Source of the DNA: Theocolax elegans
Taxonomy: Eukaryota; Arthropoda; Insecta; Hymenoptera; Cerocephalidae
Assembly: GCA_026168455.1 (NCBI GenBank)
Contig: CM047425.1
Location: 110,537,800-110,601,799 of the forward strand
Reading direction: 5' to 3'
DNA length: 64,000 nucleotides
Shown: positions 1 to 13,440 of the stretch, in pieces
Layout: every line of letters starts with the position of its first letter
How positions within the stretch are numbered: position 1 is the stretch's first letter
Notes under the pieces: model-generated
Database searches by the model: none
What the model was told of the DNA's origin: nothing
What the model saw: the letters and a program-made list of their open reading frames with translations, nothing else
Program-made: the position numbers and the translations under genes

Positions 1-119
1 TGGAAAATCATGGAAAAAAAAATAAACAATCTTTTCTGTTGAGGCGGAAGATCATCATGCAATAATAGTCCAGGCAAATTAGACTTTTTTCATGAAAAAA
101 TTATATTGTCGACAAAAAA

Positions 120-2546
120 AATCCGTTGATATAATATGAAATAACACGAATTAGTCCAACTATTTTCCAAACAAAATTTGCGTAAATTGCGTTCCCATTA
201 AAAAAAATTAAAAAGTTCCAGAAAACCGGTTTTTTCCTTATTTTATAAAAACTATTAATAATAGATTAATAAAAACTTCAAATCGATATTTTTTTTAGTT
301 TTTTAAAAAAATCAATTATTTGAAAAAAGATGTCCAATTTAGATGTAAAAAATAAAACTTTGGAACATTGTGGAGAAGCCACCCAAAAACAGTTTATATT
401 TATCAAGATCCATCCCTAGTAGACCATTTGAAGGTTAAATAAAACTCTAAATTTGCTATTAATTGGGTATTTTATGACAGATGGCCATTTTTTAATGTTT
501 AATAGTTTTTAATTTAATTTTTAATTATTTAAAAAGCAGTATAAACTAATTGAGTTTTTGTTAATAATTTTATATTATATTTAATATGAAGATGATCTAA
601 TGTACGTATTAGGATTACTTATATTTTTCTACGTTTTTTGAAAAAAAATTATTACTGTAGCTTAATTAGAACCCGACTTAATTTTTTTTATTTTTTAATC
701 TATTGATATCTATTGATTACAATATTAAAAAATTTAATACCCGCTATTAGACAAATAAGAGTTGGAAGTATATTTTACAATAATAATTGACTTGAGAATA
801 TAAGCGAGTTGAAGTGAATAAAATTTTTGGTGCGTGTTCTGCGTGTATTAAAAAAGTTGCTTGCTGAGGTAGTTAGAGACAGTTAGCGGAGTGGGGGCCG
901 CACGGAGCATGCGCACTAACTCGGAATTCAAAATTACACGGCGAGAATCTATATCGAATACATCATTTTTACACTTTAATTACAACTTTTTAATGTTATT
1001 GAATCATTGTTATATACAAAAAAAGTTTTATATAAAAGACCAAGTATTTTGAATAACAATTTTAATCTCAGCATGCTAAAACTACCATCTTTTTTCACTT
1101 TTAACATAAAATAAAGGGGGGGGGGGGAAATATTAACTAAACGATCAACTTCTAGCAACTAAATATTTGATCAAGTAATATCAAGATTTAAAAAACTCAA
1201 AAATAGTCAATTCCAGGGACTTTAAGTAATCAAAACGGAACAGTTATAATTATCATATATAACACAAACAAATTTCTATAGAGGCAATTACTTAAAATGT
1301 ACAACTGTATATAATATAATATGAAACTATATATTTTCAACTATACTATATATTATATATATTTTAATATACAAAGTCATATTCATTTTAATAATTAAAA
1401 TTTTTTTCTCTTATATCCTCCAATACTTTGTTTTTTTATCACTTATAATAACGTTATTTTTTACCGTTTGATATCCGAAACTAAAGATATAAGTTTTAAT
1501 TTTATTTAAATTATTTTGTGTAACATAACATATAAATGGAAGATTAGTTTGTTTATGAAAAAATAAAAATGTATAAACTGTATAAAATTCTGTTATTGGC
1601 TTATTATTTTATATTTCTATGCTTTGACAAATGAAACGAAATAATAAAAAAAATTTGTTTATTTTTCCGTTATCATATAATGAACCTAAACTAATCAATT
1701 TCAGTGTTTCATTTCGATTACTTAAAGTCCCTGGAATTAACTAATTTTTAAGTTTTTTAAATCTTGATATTACTTGATTAAATATTTAATATGCTACTTA
1801 CAGCTGCTGTTGCTATAAGTTGATCGTTTAGTTGTAATATTTCCTCCCTTTATTTTATGTTCAAAGTGAAAAAAGATGGTAATTTTAGCATGCTGAGATT
1901 AAAATTGTTATTCAAAATACTTGGTCTTTTATATAAAACTGTTTTTGTACATAACAATGATTGAATAACATTAAAAAGTTGTAATTAAAGAGTAAAAATG
2001 ATAAAAAAAATCGTTCAGTTATTTTATACTGCTTTTTAAACAATTAAAAATTAAATTAAAGTTTAGATAACTATTAAACATTAAAATATGCAGGATCTTG
2101 ACAAATAAACTGTTCTTAGCTGGCTTCTGTACAATGTTCCAAAGTCTTATTTTTTACATCTGAATTGGACACTTTTTTTCAAAACATTGTTTTTTCTTTA
2201 AAATAAAAGACAATAACGATTTGAAATTTTTTGTACTTTCTATCTATGCCAAATGTGATGTTTTAATATTGTTATTTATAGGGCGGGTTCCTATCATAGA
2301 TTTAATACTATAGACAGGTCGAAGAACGTCAATTTTTGCGCTTTAAACTTAATTTGTTAATTAACTAATTACACGATCTTAACAAACTTTTTTTACTTGC
2401 TATATATATTTTCAAGGCCTACAAAAGTATTTAAAACTTTATTCTCTATTATTAATAGTTTTCATAATATAAGCAAAAAACCGGTTTTTGGAACAAATTT
2501 TGTTTGGAAAATAATTGGAGTAATTCGTGTTATTTGATATTAAGTT
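120..2546. repeat. Large imperfect foldback element
   Basis: Left-arm blocks at about 120-535 and 970-1230 reappear inverted at about 1700-2546: AACACGAATTAGTCCAAC matches GGAGTAATTCGTGTT, the AAAACCGGTTTT boxes at about 222 and 2477, and a long block around CTCAGCATGCTAAAA. A segment at about 536-968 in the left arm has no partner, so it is an insertion or a deletion scar. Arms are clearly diverged, hence old. No transposase reading frame was seen. Confidence 0.75.
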
Positions 2547-4836
2547 TTTAAGCTAATTTGACTGGACTATAAGTACAGAAATAAGTAAATGAAGTAAAAA
2601 TAAATTGATTTGCCTTGAGGTAAGTATTTTTGCTACATCAAAGAAACTTGCGTATGCAGAAAAAAACAATTTCGGAGTATGTAAAAGTGAGAAAGCAACA
2701 TTATTCGGTCCACCTGAAAATATACTAGATAAGGATAAAGTTGTTCTTGATAAGGTTGACGCTATTGAACGAGATGGCGCGCTCGGATGGTCGGTCGAGC
2801 AGTGGTCGAGGAGAGACCAAAAGGCAGATTCTGAGTTGCACGAGGATTATGGAGTCCGTGAGATCATGTGACCACGAATTTCATGTATGGCGATTACGTC
2901 CTATTTGGCTCTCTCTCTCTCTCTCTCTCTTTCTCTCTTTTTCTCTCCCTCTCCCTTCTTTCTTAGTAGATATTTTTCAAGTTCTTTTAACTATCAATCT
3001 ATATTTTAGAGGTAATGATGTTTTTACTAGTATAATACACTAATCACCTTTATATAGTTTAGTTTATAGATAGTTTTGATCTTCTATACCTTAGTATATA
3101 AGACAATATGTAATAAAAAGATTATGCGATTAATGTAATATTTCATCACCTGGATGGAGTCGTTATATCCCATTGACTGCACAATAATAAAATCTCTCTC
3201 TCTCTCTCAGTCGCAGCAAACGGCATAATCACTGTACAATACTATATGTAGCTTTTTTCGGAGAAGCATTAGATTAGAAATAATTGGTCTTGTCGACCAA
3301 CCTCTTCTTTTACCGTCTCAAATCAATTATACAAAAATAAAGTGCAGTGGTAAATAAAGACAGCAAAATTTTTTAATATACCCTTAACTTAAATATGGTT
3401 TTTTTATTAAATAATTTTCGGAGTTGTTTTATTATTTATTTAGCAAAGTTGAGTAATGGAATAAGCGATGTACTGCAAGTATCGATGCAAAATAAGTCAT
3501 GCTCATGCAGAAGAGTCGTACAATATACACCACTTTTTGTGATATATTATAAGATGATATTCAACATTTGACTGAAAAAAATTCATCCACTAGTCAAACA
3601 GAAGAATTTATAAATAAATATTTATAAATAAAATTTGAATTGAATAAATAACTACGTCGTATGTATAAAAATAATAAATATTTTCATAAAATAAAAATCA
3701 TCATTCTATAACTGTATACACTTTAATATTACTCGACAATAATGCAACATTACATTCGTTTTGCTATCTTTCATTTACATACATATAACGTGTTTATGTG
3801 TATTTAAAATATGGCTTTTGTTTATTTTTACGTTGTCACATCCTCTATATAATTTAAAAAATATAAATATAACTGTTCATTACAAGTATTGGTGTAGTAG
3901 ACACGTTTACGGGTATCACAACCCCTTCTGGAGAAAATTAACCTTTCAAAGTTGTCGTTGGTTCAATCACATATATTGAACTCTTACGCCTTACAGTGAA
4001 TTAATAACACTTTACGACGGTGATATGATCTATCGTAAATGCGTTTGAATTACCTTTAAGTACCTATTTTTCTTTAGTTTATTACCATTATTCACATTTT
4101 TTTAAAACTTTTAAAATCTAGAATTAAATATTAAATTAATATCTGGAATAAATTTATACAATATTTATAATAGAAACTTATTTAAATTTGTAAAAATGAA
4201 TTCTTCTTTTTCTAGTCATACGTTCAAATTATTTTGACAAATAATTTTATTTATTTAAATATATAAGTGAATAACATTACCTTTTCCTTACATGTGTAAA
4301 TTTGCAAGAAAAATATTTAGAAATTTCATCTGTAAACGAGTAAGAGTCGTAGATGGACAGTTCAAGCGAAAAGAAATAAAAAATTATAGTTTTGAATACT
4401 TTAATGACAGTAATTCGGAAGAATTGATATAATTTGAAGAATATGTCTTAGAAATATTTTATGTGATATATTTTTCAGATTATCTTGATAAGAATGTAAA
4501 AATCAAAGAAAATCCATTGTTTCATTTTACAGTTTATCTGTATAACAAAAAATTAAAATAGGTTTTACTATCAAAAAGAAAAATACAAATAAATAAATAC
4601 ACATTTTGTAAAAGACGGTAAAAGATATATCAATAGTTTCGCAGAAATGTTATTCGATCTTGGCGACTTGGCGAATAAACCTAACTTTTAATTAGATAGC
4701 GACATTTCCATGATTGTTATGGTCATCCTCTTGAGGTTACACCTTTATTTATAAAAATGAATACACTTAATAAAACATTAATAATTATACATATAGTTTT
4801 TGTTTTTAAACCTCATGATTTATAACATTTTATTTA
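2547..4836. other. AT-rich intergenic sequence
   Basis: It holds a (CT)n tract at about 2912-2952 and a shorter one near 3194. An open frame at 2605-2871 (+) has no recognisable domain. Nothing else could be supported. Confidence 0.5.
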
Positions 4837-5058
4837 GTACACGGAGAAAAATTTCTGGTAAATTTTACCCTGGTGTTCTAGTAAAAGTGGAACGAAGGAC
4901 ACAGCAGGGTAAAAAATACCCGGTTTCCAAATAAATTTTAACCGAGCAGCAGGGTAAAATTTATTTGAAAACTGGGTATTTTTTACCCTGCTGTGTCCTT
5001 CGTCCCACTTTTACTAGAACACCAGGGTAAAATTTACCAGAAATTTTTCTTCGTGTAC
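4837..5058. repeat. 222-bp near-perfect hairpin MITE
   Basis: The sequence from GTACACGGAGAAAA is repeated inverted up to TTTTCTTCGTGTAC, with very few mismatches and a tiny loop near 4948. It is a full-length foldback with no coding capacity. Low arm divergence suggests recent mobility. Confidence 0.85.
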
Positions 5059-5285
5059 TCGTCACTGAGCCATCACTCAGAAAGCGGCATCATGTACTTA
5101 CTTAAATCAAACTATATAGTCGTGTGTATATGACACAATTACACCTGTATAAAAAGGCCCGAATTGTCATTATATATTATTTAGCTGAGCAAATTATAAA
5201 ACTAATATTTTGTATATAAATTAATAATTAATGATACCTATTACGCCATATATCGTTAAAATAATATTATATTATTTGGCTAGAT

Positions 5286-5500
5286 GAGGCCTACGATGGT
5301 TCGGTCGGTAGGGCGTTGGACTCGTAATCTGGAGGTCCCAGGTTCGATTCCCGGCCCCGGGCGATTGATACAACCACCACTGGGGAATGCATTTTCAACA
5401 AGTGTTTTCTTCATCAAGACATCGTATGACCTCCGTCGCTGATTAGCACCGATTTGGGAGCATAAAAAGAGCGTCGTTAAAATAAAATAAAAAAAAATTA
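5286..5500 (+). mobile_element. tRNA-headed SINE, copy 1
   Basis: The head carries a B box (GGTTCGATTCC, about 5340-5350) and an A-box-like stretch around TCGGTCGGTAGGG; a unique body and an A-rich tail follow (AAAATAAAATAAAAAAAAA). The same ~200-bp sequence recurs inverted at 61362-61566. Fragments matching the body (CGCTGATTAGCACTAAGTT) also occur near 6733. Confidence 0.8.
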
Positions 5501-5809
5501 TTTGGCTATTATGATAAAATTAATAATAAAAATTTTAAATATGGAATACGATACGATAACTTAATTAAATTATTAGATTAAAAATTACGTCTGTTAAAAA
5601 TTGACTAGAATCAAATATAAAATAGTGTAAAAAATAAAAAAAGTAATCAATTATCACATTGATAATACACTATTGTAACTTTGATTAGGTTTATTTGTGT
5701 CGTCGTTCATTTTTTATTGCATTTTTTTCAATTAGGTACTTACCATTTCAGATATTAATCTTTTATTAGTATTATTAATACTTGAATATTGGAAAGTTAT
5801 TTGCATATA

Positions 5810-6094
5810 TGTGGGGGCTCAGACTAGCCCACCTCAACCAAGTCGACGGAAGCAGGTCTTGATTCCCCGCTCCGACGGAACCTAGTACGTTCCCCCTCCA
5901 TCACAGATTGCGCCTCGCGCGAACCGCTTCGATGGGTGGCGAACAAGAGTTAGTAGAGCTCCGGCTGGGCGCCCGAAAGGGTCTTTCAGATCTTGTGTAC
6001 ATTTCGATTTACAATAAACGATTTAACAAATTGAGCTTTGCCCGTTTCCTTCCTCTCCTGACTATCGTCTTGTTAAGGAAGTAATTAACTTCCA
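5810..6094 (+). mobile_element. Probable solo LTR
   Basis: Starts TGTGGGGGCTCAG and ends AACTTCCA, has a GC-rich body and an AATAAA polyadenylation signal at about 6013 followed by a TC-rich stretch. It is flanked by AT-rich DNA with no pol sequence. A clear target duplication is not visible, so ends are provisional. Confidence 0.45.
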
Positions 6095-8077
6095 AATATA
6101 TATATATATATATATGGATGTCGTATGCGACATCACACCAGTAGCACGTGCTTTACCTGAAATTGAGGTATCGTTAAAATCAAAGGAATGGTTAAAAGAT
6201 GTCATATGTTCATATTAGCGAATTGAGAATTACTTTTTTGCAATAGTCTTTTACTTCTTCCAACATAAATTACTTTGCTATCCTTTACCACTAATTTTAT
6301 AGACGACATTAGTTTCGAGATTCTTTTCTCATCTTTCTTTATTCCCCGCAATATTATCAAGACTGTTATATATCATATTGCCGAAATAATTGTCTTCTAT
6401 TGAATTCTCATTATTTTCATAAAAAACTTACAATAAATATTTTCTATTTTTATAAATTTATTTTAGATGTACATTATCGTAAAAATTAATACCAGATTTT
6501 TAAAACAATTGAAAAATTTGCTAAAACAATAGCATACAAGCTCCGTTCAACCAAATTTTATACGGAACACCGTCAACAAAAATTGGCGAGATAATATAGA
6601 CTCTTCTTTGAAAGTGCTGGACGTTGAGTTGTTCGCCAGGTAGCAAGTGGGACCTCGCACGACTCCATCAGCTTGACGAGCTCGCCACGTTAGAAGTACA
6701 AAATGACGTATCTTATGAAAATCTTATGAAAGTCGCTGATTAGCACTAAGTTGGGAGAATATAATATACGATGGCATAACAATTGAAAAAAAAACCCATG
6801 GTCCGAAACTTAATAATTGGTTGGTTCAAGATCATTATTCACTAGATTATTTACTGGTTCTACTGCATACCCACGCACTTTGATCGAATACAATTGGGTA
6901 TTTGAGAGGTGGAGTATCGTTAAGTGATAAGAAAGCATTATTATTTCCTACTAATTAGACGAAATTAAAAATCCTCTGGGAAATTTAATGTATCTTTATT
7001 AATTGCATAATTACCCTATCGATAAAATTTATAAAATTTCGTTGAAATAACTTTGTGAAAGTAATAAAAGCACGACAGGTAGAAGTAAAACGACCGAGTG
7101 AGCATTATAACCATGAAACTTTATTTGTAACAAAAGCCAACTTTTGTTCGCACCGTGAAACATTTTTTCCGGGTAGAGACGAAAAAGCAATCGCGCTACG
7201 CACCAACCACCTCTAGTTTTATTTTGTTCGCTTAGCTATCGGCTGCTCGATAAAATATACACGTGAATCGTGTATTTTTAACGAGTTCGCAGTTGTCGGA
7301 TGCCTCCAATGAATATCTACGAGAAAAACTCTTCGTGTCTCGTGTCAGCGCTTTGGTATCTTGAGATAAGTTGTGTGTTGTCGAAATCATATTCATTCGA
7401 CATTACTATTTATTTATTGTATTCAAATTAAATTAATTTGTAAATCAAAAGTTGGCAACAAGATAACTAAATTCTAGCAAGGTTTATAAAAATGATAAGC
7501 TCGTACAAATATCGAAATCAATATTACACCACCATCAAGAGTTACGAAAACAATAATCAAAAACTAGATTTCTTATAGATAATATGTACCTAGTGTTTCT
7601 TGTATCATCTTGTATCATTAAATTTAATACGAATTTTTAAAAATAAAAAATAATTTTATCCCGTAGTCTCTAAAAACGAAATAGTGATACGTCGGTCACT
7701 GTCACGAAATTAGTGAATATTCACTATTAAAATAGTAAATTTTGACTAATTGAATTAGTAACAATTCACTACTTTGTGATAGTGACTGACTTATCACTGT
7801 ATTTTTAGTGCTTATTCAACTAATTCACATTTAGAAAGTATAAAAATATAAATGAGCATAATGTAATATGTATATATATATATATATATATATTTTTATT
7901 AATAATTTATATGTATAATAAATATATTTACATTTTTGGTAATCGACGACACAATCGAAGATCACAAGTAAAAAAGCATCTGCGTACAAAATAACAAATA
8001 AATAGCCGTTTTCTCGAAAATGCAGTCTGTGCAACTCACGAATAGAACGGCAGGATTATTTGGATTAATCGTTTTGT
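6095..8077. other. AT-rich intergenic DNA and TMEM181 3' flank
   Basis: Contains (TA)n at about 6097-6114 and 7870-7892, a SINE-tail remnant near 6712-6790, and a small hairpin at about 7680-7800 (TAGTGATAC...GTCACT against AGTGACTGAC...ATCACTG). TTTATT on the plus strand near 7891 could be the TMEM181 polyadenylation signal. Confidence 0.45.
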
Positions 8078-8211
8078 TTAATCGCTGTCGTCTGTATTGC
8101 GTGGGGGTCGCGTCAACGGACGCCTGCTGTCCTCGTCAGATCCGTAGATCACCTCCTCGTCGGAATCATTTATCATCGAAAATGACGGATTGTCTTTGGT
8201 TATCGATGAAT
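8078..8211 (-). CDS. TMEM181: TMEM181 terminal coding exon (acidic C-terminal tail)
   Basis: The acceptor is TTTTACAG at 8212 and the stop TAA is at 8080-8078. It takes one base from the previous exon (donor CAAC|GTGAGT at 8486) to make the His codon before SSITKDNPSFSM. It encodes 43 residues ending NTDDSD. The motif NDSDEEVIYGSDED is the cytosolic signature that is also present in vertebrate TMEM181, and it fixes the gene identity independently of the TM region. Confidence 0.93.
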
Positions 8212-11200
8212 CTGTAAAATGGTAAATAATGTAGTTTTGCTAGGGAACGTCTGCTAGTGTTTGGCAAAATAAGATCACTAAATGAGCTTTTGTTTGACAA
8301 GTCGTTATCTTTGTTAAACTAGTACTATTATTTGATAATCATAGTCCGTAGCTCATTCGTATAATATTTATGGTATTTTGGCATTCAATTGCGAAATATT
8401 TAATCGAATAAACATGCAATGTCATATGGTTGTTTTTTTCTATCGTAGTCCGTAATTTGAGGAGGTGTAAGACAAACAAACTCACGTTGTCCATAAACTT
8501 GTTGTACACCTGGAGCGTAAACGTACGCCATTGTGTAGAGGTAGAAATTGAAAAGACCGTAAAGAGCCATGAACTGGGCAGAAGTTCTATAATGGGTTGA
8601 GAGTCGCGATGCAAAACTGTCCTCCAAAACTCCGGCGCCAAATTGTCGGGCTGTCACGAGCGCTAAAACCCCAACGACGATGCTCAAAAAGAGCGTGAGA
8701 AACCTCAGGCGGAGATCTGCAATCCAGTATTATTCGAGTATTATCAATACTAATAAGCGAATTCAACCTATATTTTATGTCATTAGTTACCAAAGAACGG
8801 CATAGACCGTAGCTCGCTGTACGCACGCAGTACGAGTAGCAAAAGATATGCTACGTAGACTCCTCCGACCGAGAAGAAGAAGACTTTGAATCCCTTGAAC
8901 AAGATGTTATGCATAAGATACATAAGATTTACGCTCTAAATATTGCATGATATCGATAATAATGCAACGGTATTGTATATTTACATAATAATTTGATGTG
9001 TCCAAAACGTAGTTGTACGTAGGATCTTCGAGTTCGGAACACCTCAACCAGGTAGCTAGGGTGAGCGTTGCTCCCCACAACGACCCGACGACCAATAATT
9101 TCGGCAAATAAAATGTCGGTATCCTCCTTTCGTTCTGTTTAAGCAAATAACGTTCGTTTTACGTCCAAGGATGACTCGTTGTCGCAATATATCTTTGATT
9201 TTGATACCTGTCTTAGTCCGTGGTAAACGCAGAGCCAGAACATCAATATGGCACACAAGAAAGTTGTCTGAAGGATCGCATCTACCATTCCCGGCAACCA
9301 GGAGTTGATGAGAAACGTAGTAGGAAATAGTGGATCTGGAATGGAACAGAATGTATTAATTCGAACCTTTAATTCGAACGAACGCCCCTTTTATCTTGAT
9401 TTTTATTATTATTAGATAGTATTATTTACTGTTTACTCACTATTGTACAATATCAGCAGAGGCAACAATACTGATACCCATTTCTGCTCTATCGACCAGT
9501 CTTGAACGGGATACTTCCTTAATGAATTTCCAAACCAACACTGTAATGAATGGAACAATCTGCGTTTAATCTAGAGATACTCGAGGATCGACCTCTCCGT
9601 AGGTAGGTATTTAAGTTACGTAAATAAAAGTATTTTTAATTAATAATTTTTCAATATTTTTAATGACACTAACAAGAATATAGTTATGACGATTTACCTA
9701 TCGATTACCAAGTAACTTCAAGAATTCAAGAATAAACTAATAAAGAAGAATCACTCACCGTTACTACGAACGTGAGGACTAAGAATATCAGTCTAAACCA
9801 GATTTCGATCTGCGTGAACGCTGGATTGAATTGCTTGAACTGTATTGGAAAATACAATAGACAAGTAGACGAGTTAGAGAAATATTTGATATATTAGGTA
9901 ATATCGAAGCAACAGCTGTTTCGCTCTAAAAGCGAAGTGCTTACTGACGTAGAATGTAAGATCCCGAATAGTGTAACGTTGATGGAAACTCTCTAATCCG
10001 TAAAATCTGACCGTGATTATGTAGTGCCCGTATTCGAGAAATCCAAGATGCGCCACTACGATTTCCTCGCACGTTTGTCTCTCGCATTTCAGGTGCCTCG
10101 TCCTAATTAATCATTCCATTGTTATCTTTACCATTCTATTACATTCTTCGCTTCTACGTTCTACAAGCTCAAGTAATTTAAATAGTACCTGTTATGGCCG
10201 CCTTCTGGCGTAAAAATATGCTCTATTTTTCGTTCAACGGTAATCCCGTCTATCGACACAGTCACTTGAAAGCTTTTGTCGTACCTTTCGTCTGCAACAG
10301 TAGTCAAATTTACAACATTTGTTAAAGCAAGCACACACTGCGGAATTGCACTAAGCAATTATAAACACGGTTTATTAAAAATATTAATCTATTAATCTAT
10401 TTTTTTATGAATAGTATTACAAATTACAATGAACATCAGAATACTTCCTACAAATTAAGAGGGTGGCATATTCTGTGGCTTATACCCATTCACCAAAAAA
10501 AGATAATTACTATTACTTCGTACGTTTATTTAAAAAATATGCAATTTTATGCAATATCCGAATACAGAATTGCATTAAATAATTCATTGATTGACACAAG
10601 TCAATTAATATAAAGTTCTAGGTGAATATAACAAGGACACTCTGAAACATTTATGCACCGAAAATGTATGCTTTTCCGTGATTTTTTTTTATCAAAATTG
10701 GTGCAGAAATTTTTTAATTTTTTAGGGTGTCTTTATCGTATTGACCTGAAACTTTGTACAGTGGCCTATTATTGAACTATTTAAATCTGCATAAGGGTTT
10801 TCCATAGAATTGCGTAATTTTTTAAATAAACGGAATAATCATCTTTTTTTTGCTCGGTTGGTAACTCACCGGGTATGCAACCTTCTTAACAAAATATCCG
10901 TAGGTGATGTCTATAAAATATAGTAATTTTTAATAAACTATGTATCTCGGTGTATAGAAGGTTAATTTTGTATAGATAAGGTTTCGTACCATCGTTATTG
11001 AACGTCGATAGTTTACCTATCACCCATAATTGCTGACTGTACGTCGATAACGACGGCGTGTTCATAATGAAAGGTCCACTCGCCATTTCGCTCGAATTTA
11101 AATGTGCGTTTTGTTCGGACGTTAGTGTTATCGGTGGACCTGGAAATTTCAATACCATATTTACTAGATTTATCAATGTCGTGATCAATGTCGTTATACC

Positions 11201-11744
11201 GTAGGGCGAACGAGTTAAGAATAGGCTTGGAATAAAATCGCAGTATCTACAAGAAATATATTTGAGCGTTGATATACGCGCGAACAGTCGTAATATTGGA
11301 AAAGTCGATCTAAAATCGCGGGGAAAACGTCAAATAGATATATTTGCATATAAATATAATCTTTGGCGAAAATATGAATAAGCAAGTAAGGAACTTACCG
11401 GCGAGACCAATGAATACGGCCAATCCAAAAGAGGCGAAAAATCCAACGATAACCATAACGAATTCTCGTTTATGCATCGAATATAGACGCATGTTCACGG
11501 ATCTGGGAGAAGATATAATAAATGATTTAAGTACGTTAAAGTACGGTCTACAGGGGGGTAAAATAGGTAAAAGTATTAAATAAACGTATACAAACCTCTC
11601 GCACCGATCATGATGATAAGCGGGTGCAATGTATTTATTGAACTCGCTGAAAATGTCGCTGCATTGCGAGAGAGCATTGCGCACCTTAAAGTTCCAACCT
11701 CCGGAGGGTAATTGATACGAGTATCCCAAATTTGGTCCGTCCAT
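8078..11744 (-). CDS. TMEM181: TMEM181 orthologue, GOLD/7TM-type membrane protein (12 coding exons)
   Basis: Joined minus-strand exons: 11744-11596, 11502-11399, 11139-10990, 10291-10189, 10102-9949, 9839-9759, 9540-9441, 9335-9208, 9134-8985, 8893-8791, 8716-8486, 8211-8078. All junctions have GT/AG and the phases add up to 1587 nt, 528 residues plus stop. Landmarks match vertebrate TMEM181 along its whole length: MRLYSMHKREF before TM1 (about residues 54-85), a lumenal domain with SLSTYSQQLW and CERQTCEEIVVAHLG, FNPAF before the second TM, NSWLPGM, FYLPKLLVVG, STHYRTSAQF, NFYLYTMAYVY, and an acidic tail NDSDEEVIYGSDED (about 500-515). The family has one N-terminal TM, a lumenal GOLD-like domain and a multi-TM core in the endomembrane system or plasma membrane; its cellular role is poorly known. 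The ATG chosen at 11744-11742 directly follows a possible AG acceptor, so the 5' UTR may be spliced; an upstream in-frame extension cannot be excluded. Confidence 0.93.
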
Positions 11745-12609
11745 CTGCACGTAGTTTTTGCGCGTAGTACGCGCCTACGAGCGAGCCCAACGCGACCTTG
11801 ATAGTAAAAATACATTCTTCGTAATAAATGTCTATAAAAATGTGTAAAAGTGCGTTAAACATGCTACGAAATATTGAGGTTCGTATCCTTTATTTTTATA
11901 GGTTATTTGGATATGATTGCGCATTTGCCATTCCGCGCACGCATCGTTTCGAAAAGAAAACAAATGAAGATGAGACCATGAATGACTCCATGAATTAACC
12001 AGTCTCTCCAGTCTCCAGTCTGTCCATTCGCCACTACCGACTACGTTTACAAATAAACAAACTACCAAACGAAAAATCACTTAAAAACAATAATTGTACT
12101 TAGAGTTATTTAGAATTACTGACGATAGGATATATATGTATATTATGAGCTATTGGAAAGAAGGATAAATTACAACGAATTAAGTAGTTATTTGATTATA
12201 AAACATAAATTAAAACGCGCTATTGCGTACACGCTGTGCCTGTAGGTATATGTTATTCGAATAATCGCGAGTAAAGGAAGAGTTGACAAATCATGAAAAT
12301 GACTATGTTGCATACATCTATAGGAAGAATTATAATTATTATAAATATTTGAGGTAATTCGAGAGATATACCATGAGTCGTGACAGATTAAATATTAATA
12401 AACCTGTAATGGAAATTGCTATGTGGCATATGAAAGGCGATAGATTATGTCTCGATTACTCAAGTAGTAGTAACATTTACTTTTACTTTTTTCTCCATGG
12501 GATCAACCATTGGGAATAGGATTTTTCTTTCTCGACCATCGAAATATTTGGATAGTTTGTACCGGTGCATCACCTTTTATTTACCATACCGCAACGAACA
12601 ACGAGCAAC

Positions 12610-12660
12610 GAGCAACGTATGGTAAATGGTAAATGGTAAATGGTAAATGGTAAATGATAA
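12610..12660. repeat. 7-bp tandem repeat (ATGGTAA)n
   Basis: About five copies of a 7-bp unit preceded by a short CAACGAG repeat. It lies upstream of TMEM181. Confidence 0.85.
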
Positions 12661-12984
12661 TTGTAACGACTCAACGAGTATAAACCGGGACGCGCGTTTG
12701 GTCGAAACAAAACATTTGACATGTTCGAGCAGTTAATAAAAAGTACGAGACTTGCGAATAGTTGGAGAATAAAAGAATAAAAGTAAGTATACGCGGCGTC
12801 AAACGAGAACTCGGTAAACTGAGCAACGGAAAAGAAGAAGGGAAGAAAGTGTTGAAAAAATAAATAATCAATAGGCTGGTAAGAGGTTTGAGCGTAGGTG
12901 AAACTAGTGGCCAATCGATAAATAGCGCAGTAGTACGTCACTCACCGTTCACTCGACGACTAACGACGATCCTTAATATTTCAT

Positions 12985-13440
12985 TTGTACACTTATTTCC
13001 ATGGAGCGGGATCGATCATCCCGGGTGGACCCGGGTGGACCCGGGTGTCAAGAAATCCGTTCGACTTGAGGAGAATAATTACCAGTATGCTGCTCGATCG
13101 CGTAAACCTTTCGGGAAGTTTACGGGGAGTCGGCCGTCGGCTGTCGAGAACGCGACTACGCATGACGCGCCCGATTCCCGCGACTCCCCTGCGGGCTGCG
13201 AGTACCCGCTACCCGGACGGGACCGCGCTGACGGTACGTCACGCGCTCACAGTTGGAAGTTGCGGCTGCGCGAGTGCGCGCTTCACTCTTGACTCGTATC
13301 GATCGCTCTCTCGAGCTCTCCCTTTCCATCTAATCGCAGCTGTATGAGCCCGACTCCTGCCCGACTCCTGCCCGACTCCCGAGCTGTCGCGCCCGAGCGT
13401 CCAACGTGCTCCGACGAGCGGTAACTCAATTCTTCCTTTA
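12985..13440. promoter_or_regulatory. CpG-rich island, candidate TMEM181 promoter region
   Basis: An isolated GC-rich stretch in AT-rich DNA, about 1.3 kb upstream of the TMEM181 start, with many CpG, a GGTGGACCCG duplication near 13024 and three CCCGACTCCTG-like units near 13350-13380. Open frames on both strands are a by-product of GC content. A TSS cannot be placed. Confidence 0.4.

Noticed and set aside
2605..2871. 88-codon plus-strand ORF next to the foldback
   Set aside because: No family signature, a GTAAGT near its start would interrupt it, and it lies in repeat-rich DNA. Chance ORF is likelier.
5286..5360. Functional tRNA gene
   Set aside because: It has pol III boxes but is followed by a SINE body and poly-A tail, and a second diverged copy with the same body exists at 61.4-61.6 kb.
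11344..11583. Plus-strand ORF inside TMEM181
   Set aside because: Antisense shadow of TMEM181 exon 2, which has matched homology and splice sites on the minus strand.
12888..13347. Plus-strand ORFs of 134 and 120 codons
   Set aside because: They lie in a CpG-rich block where stops are rare; both have unrealistic Arg/Pro composition and overlap each other.
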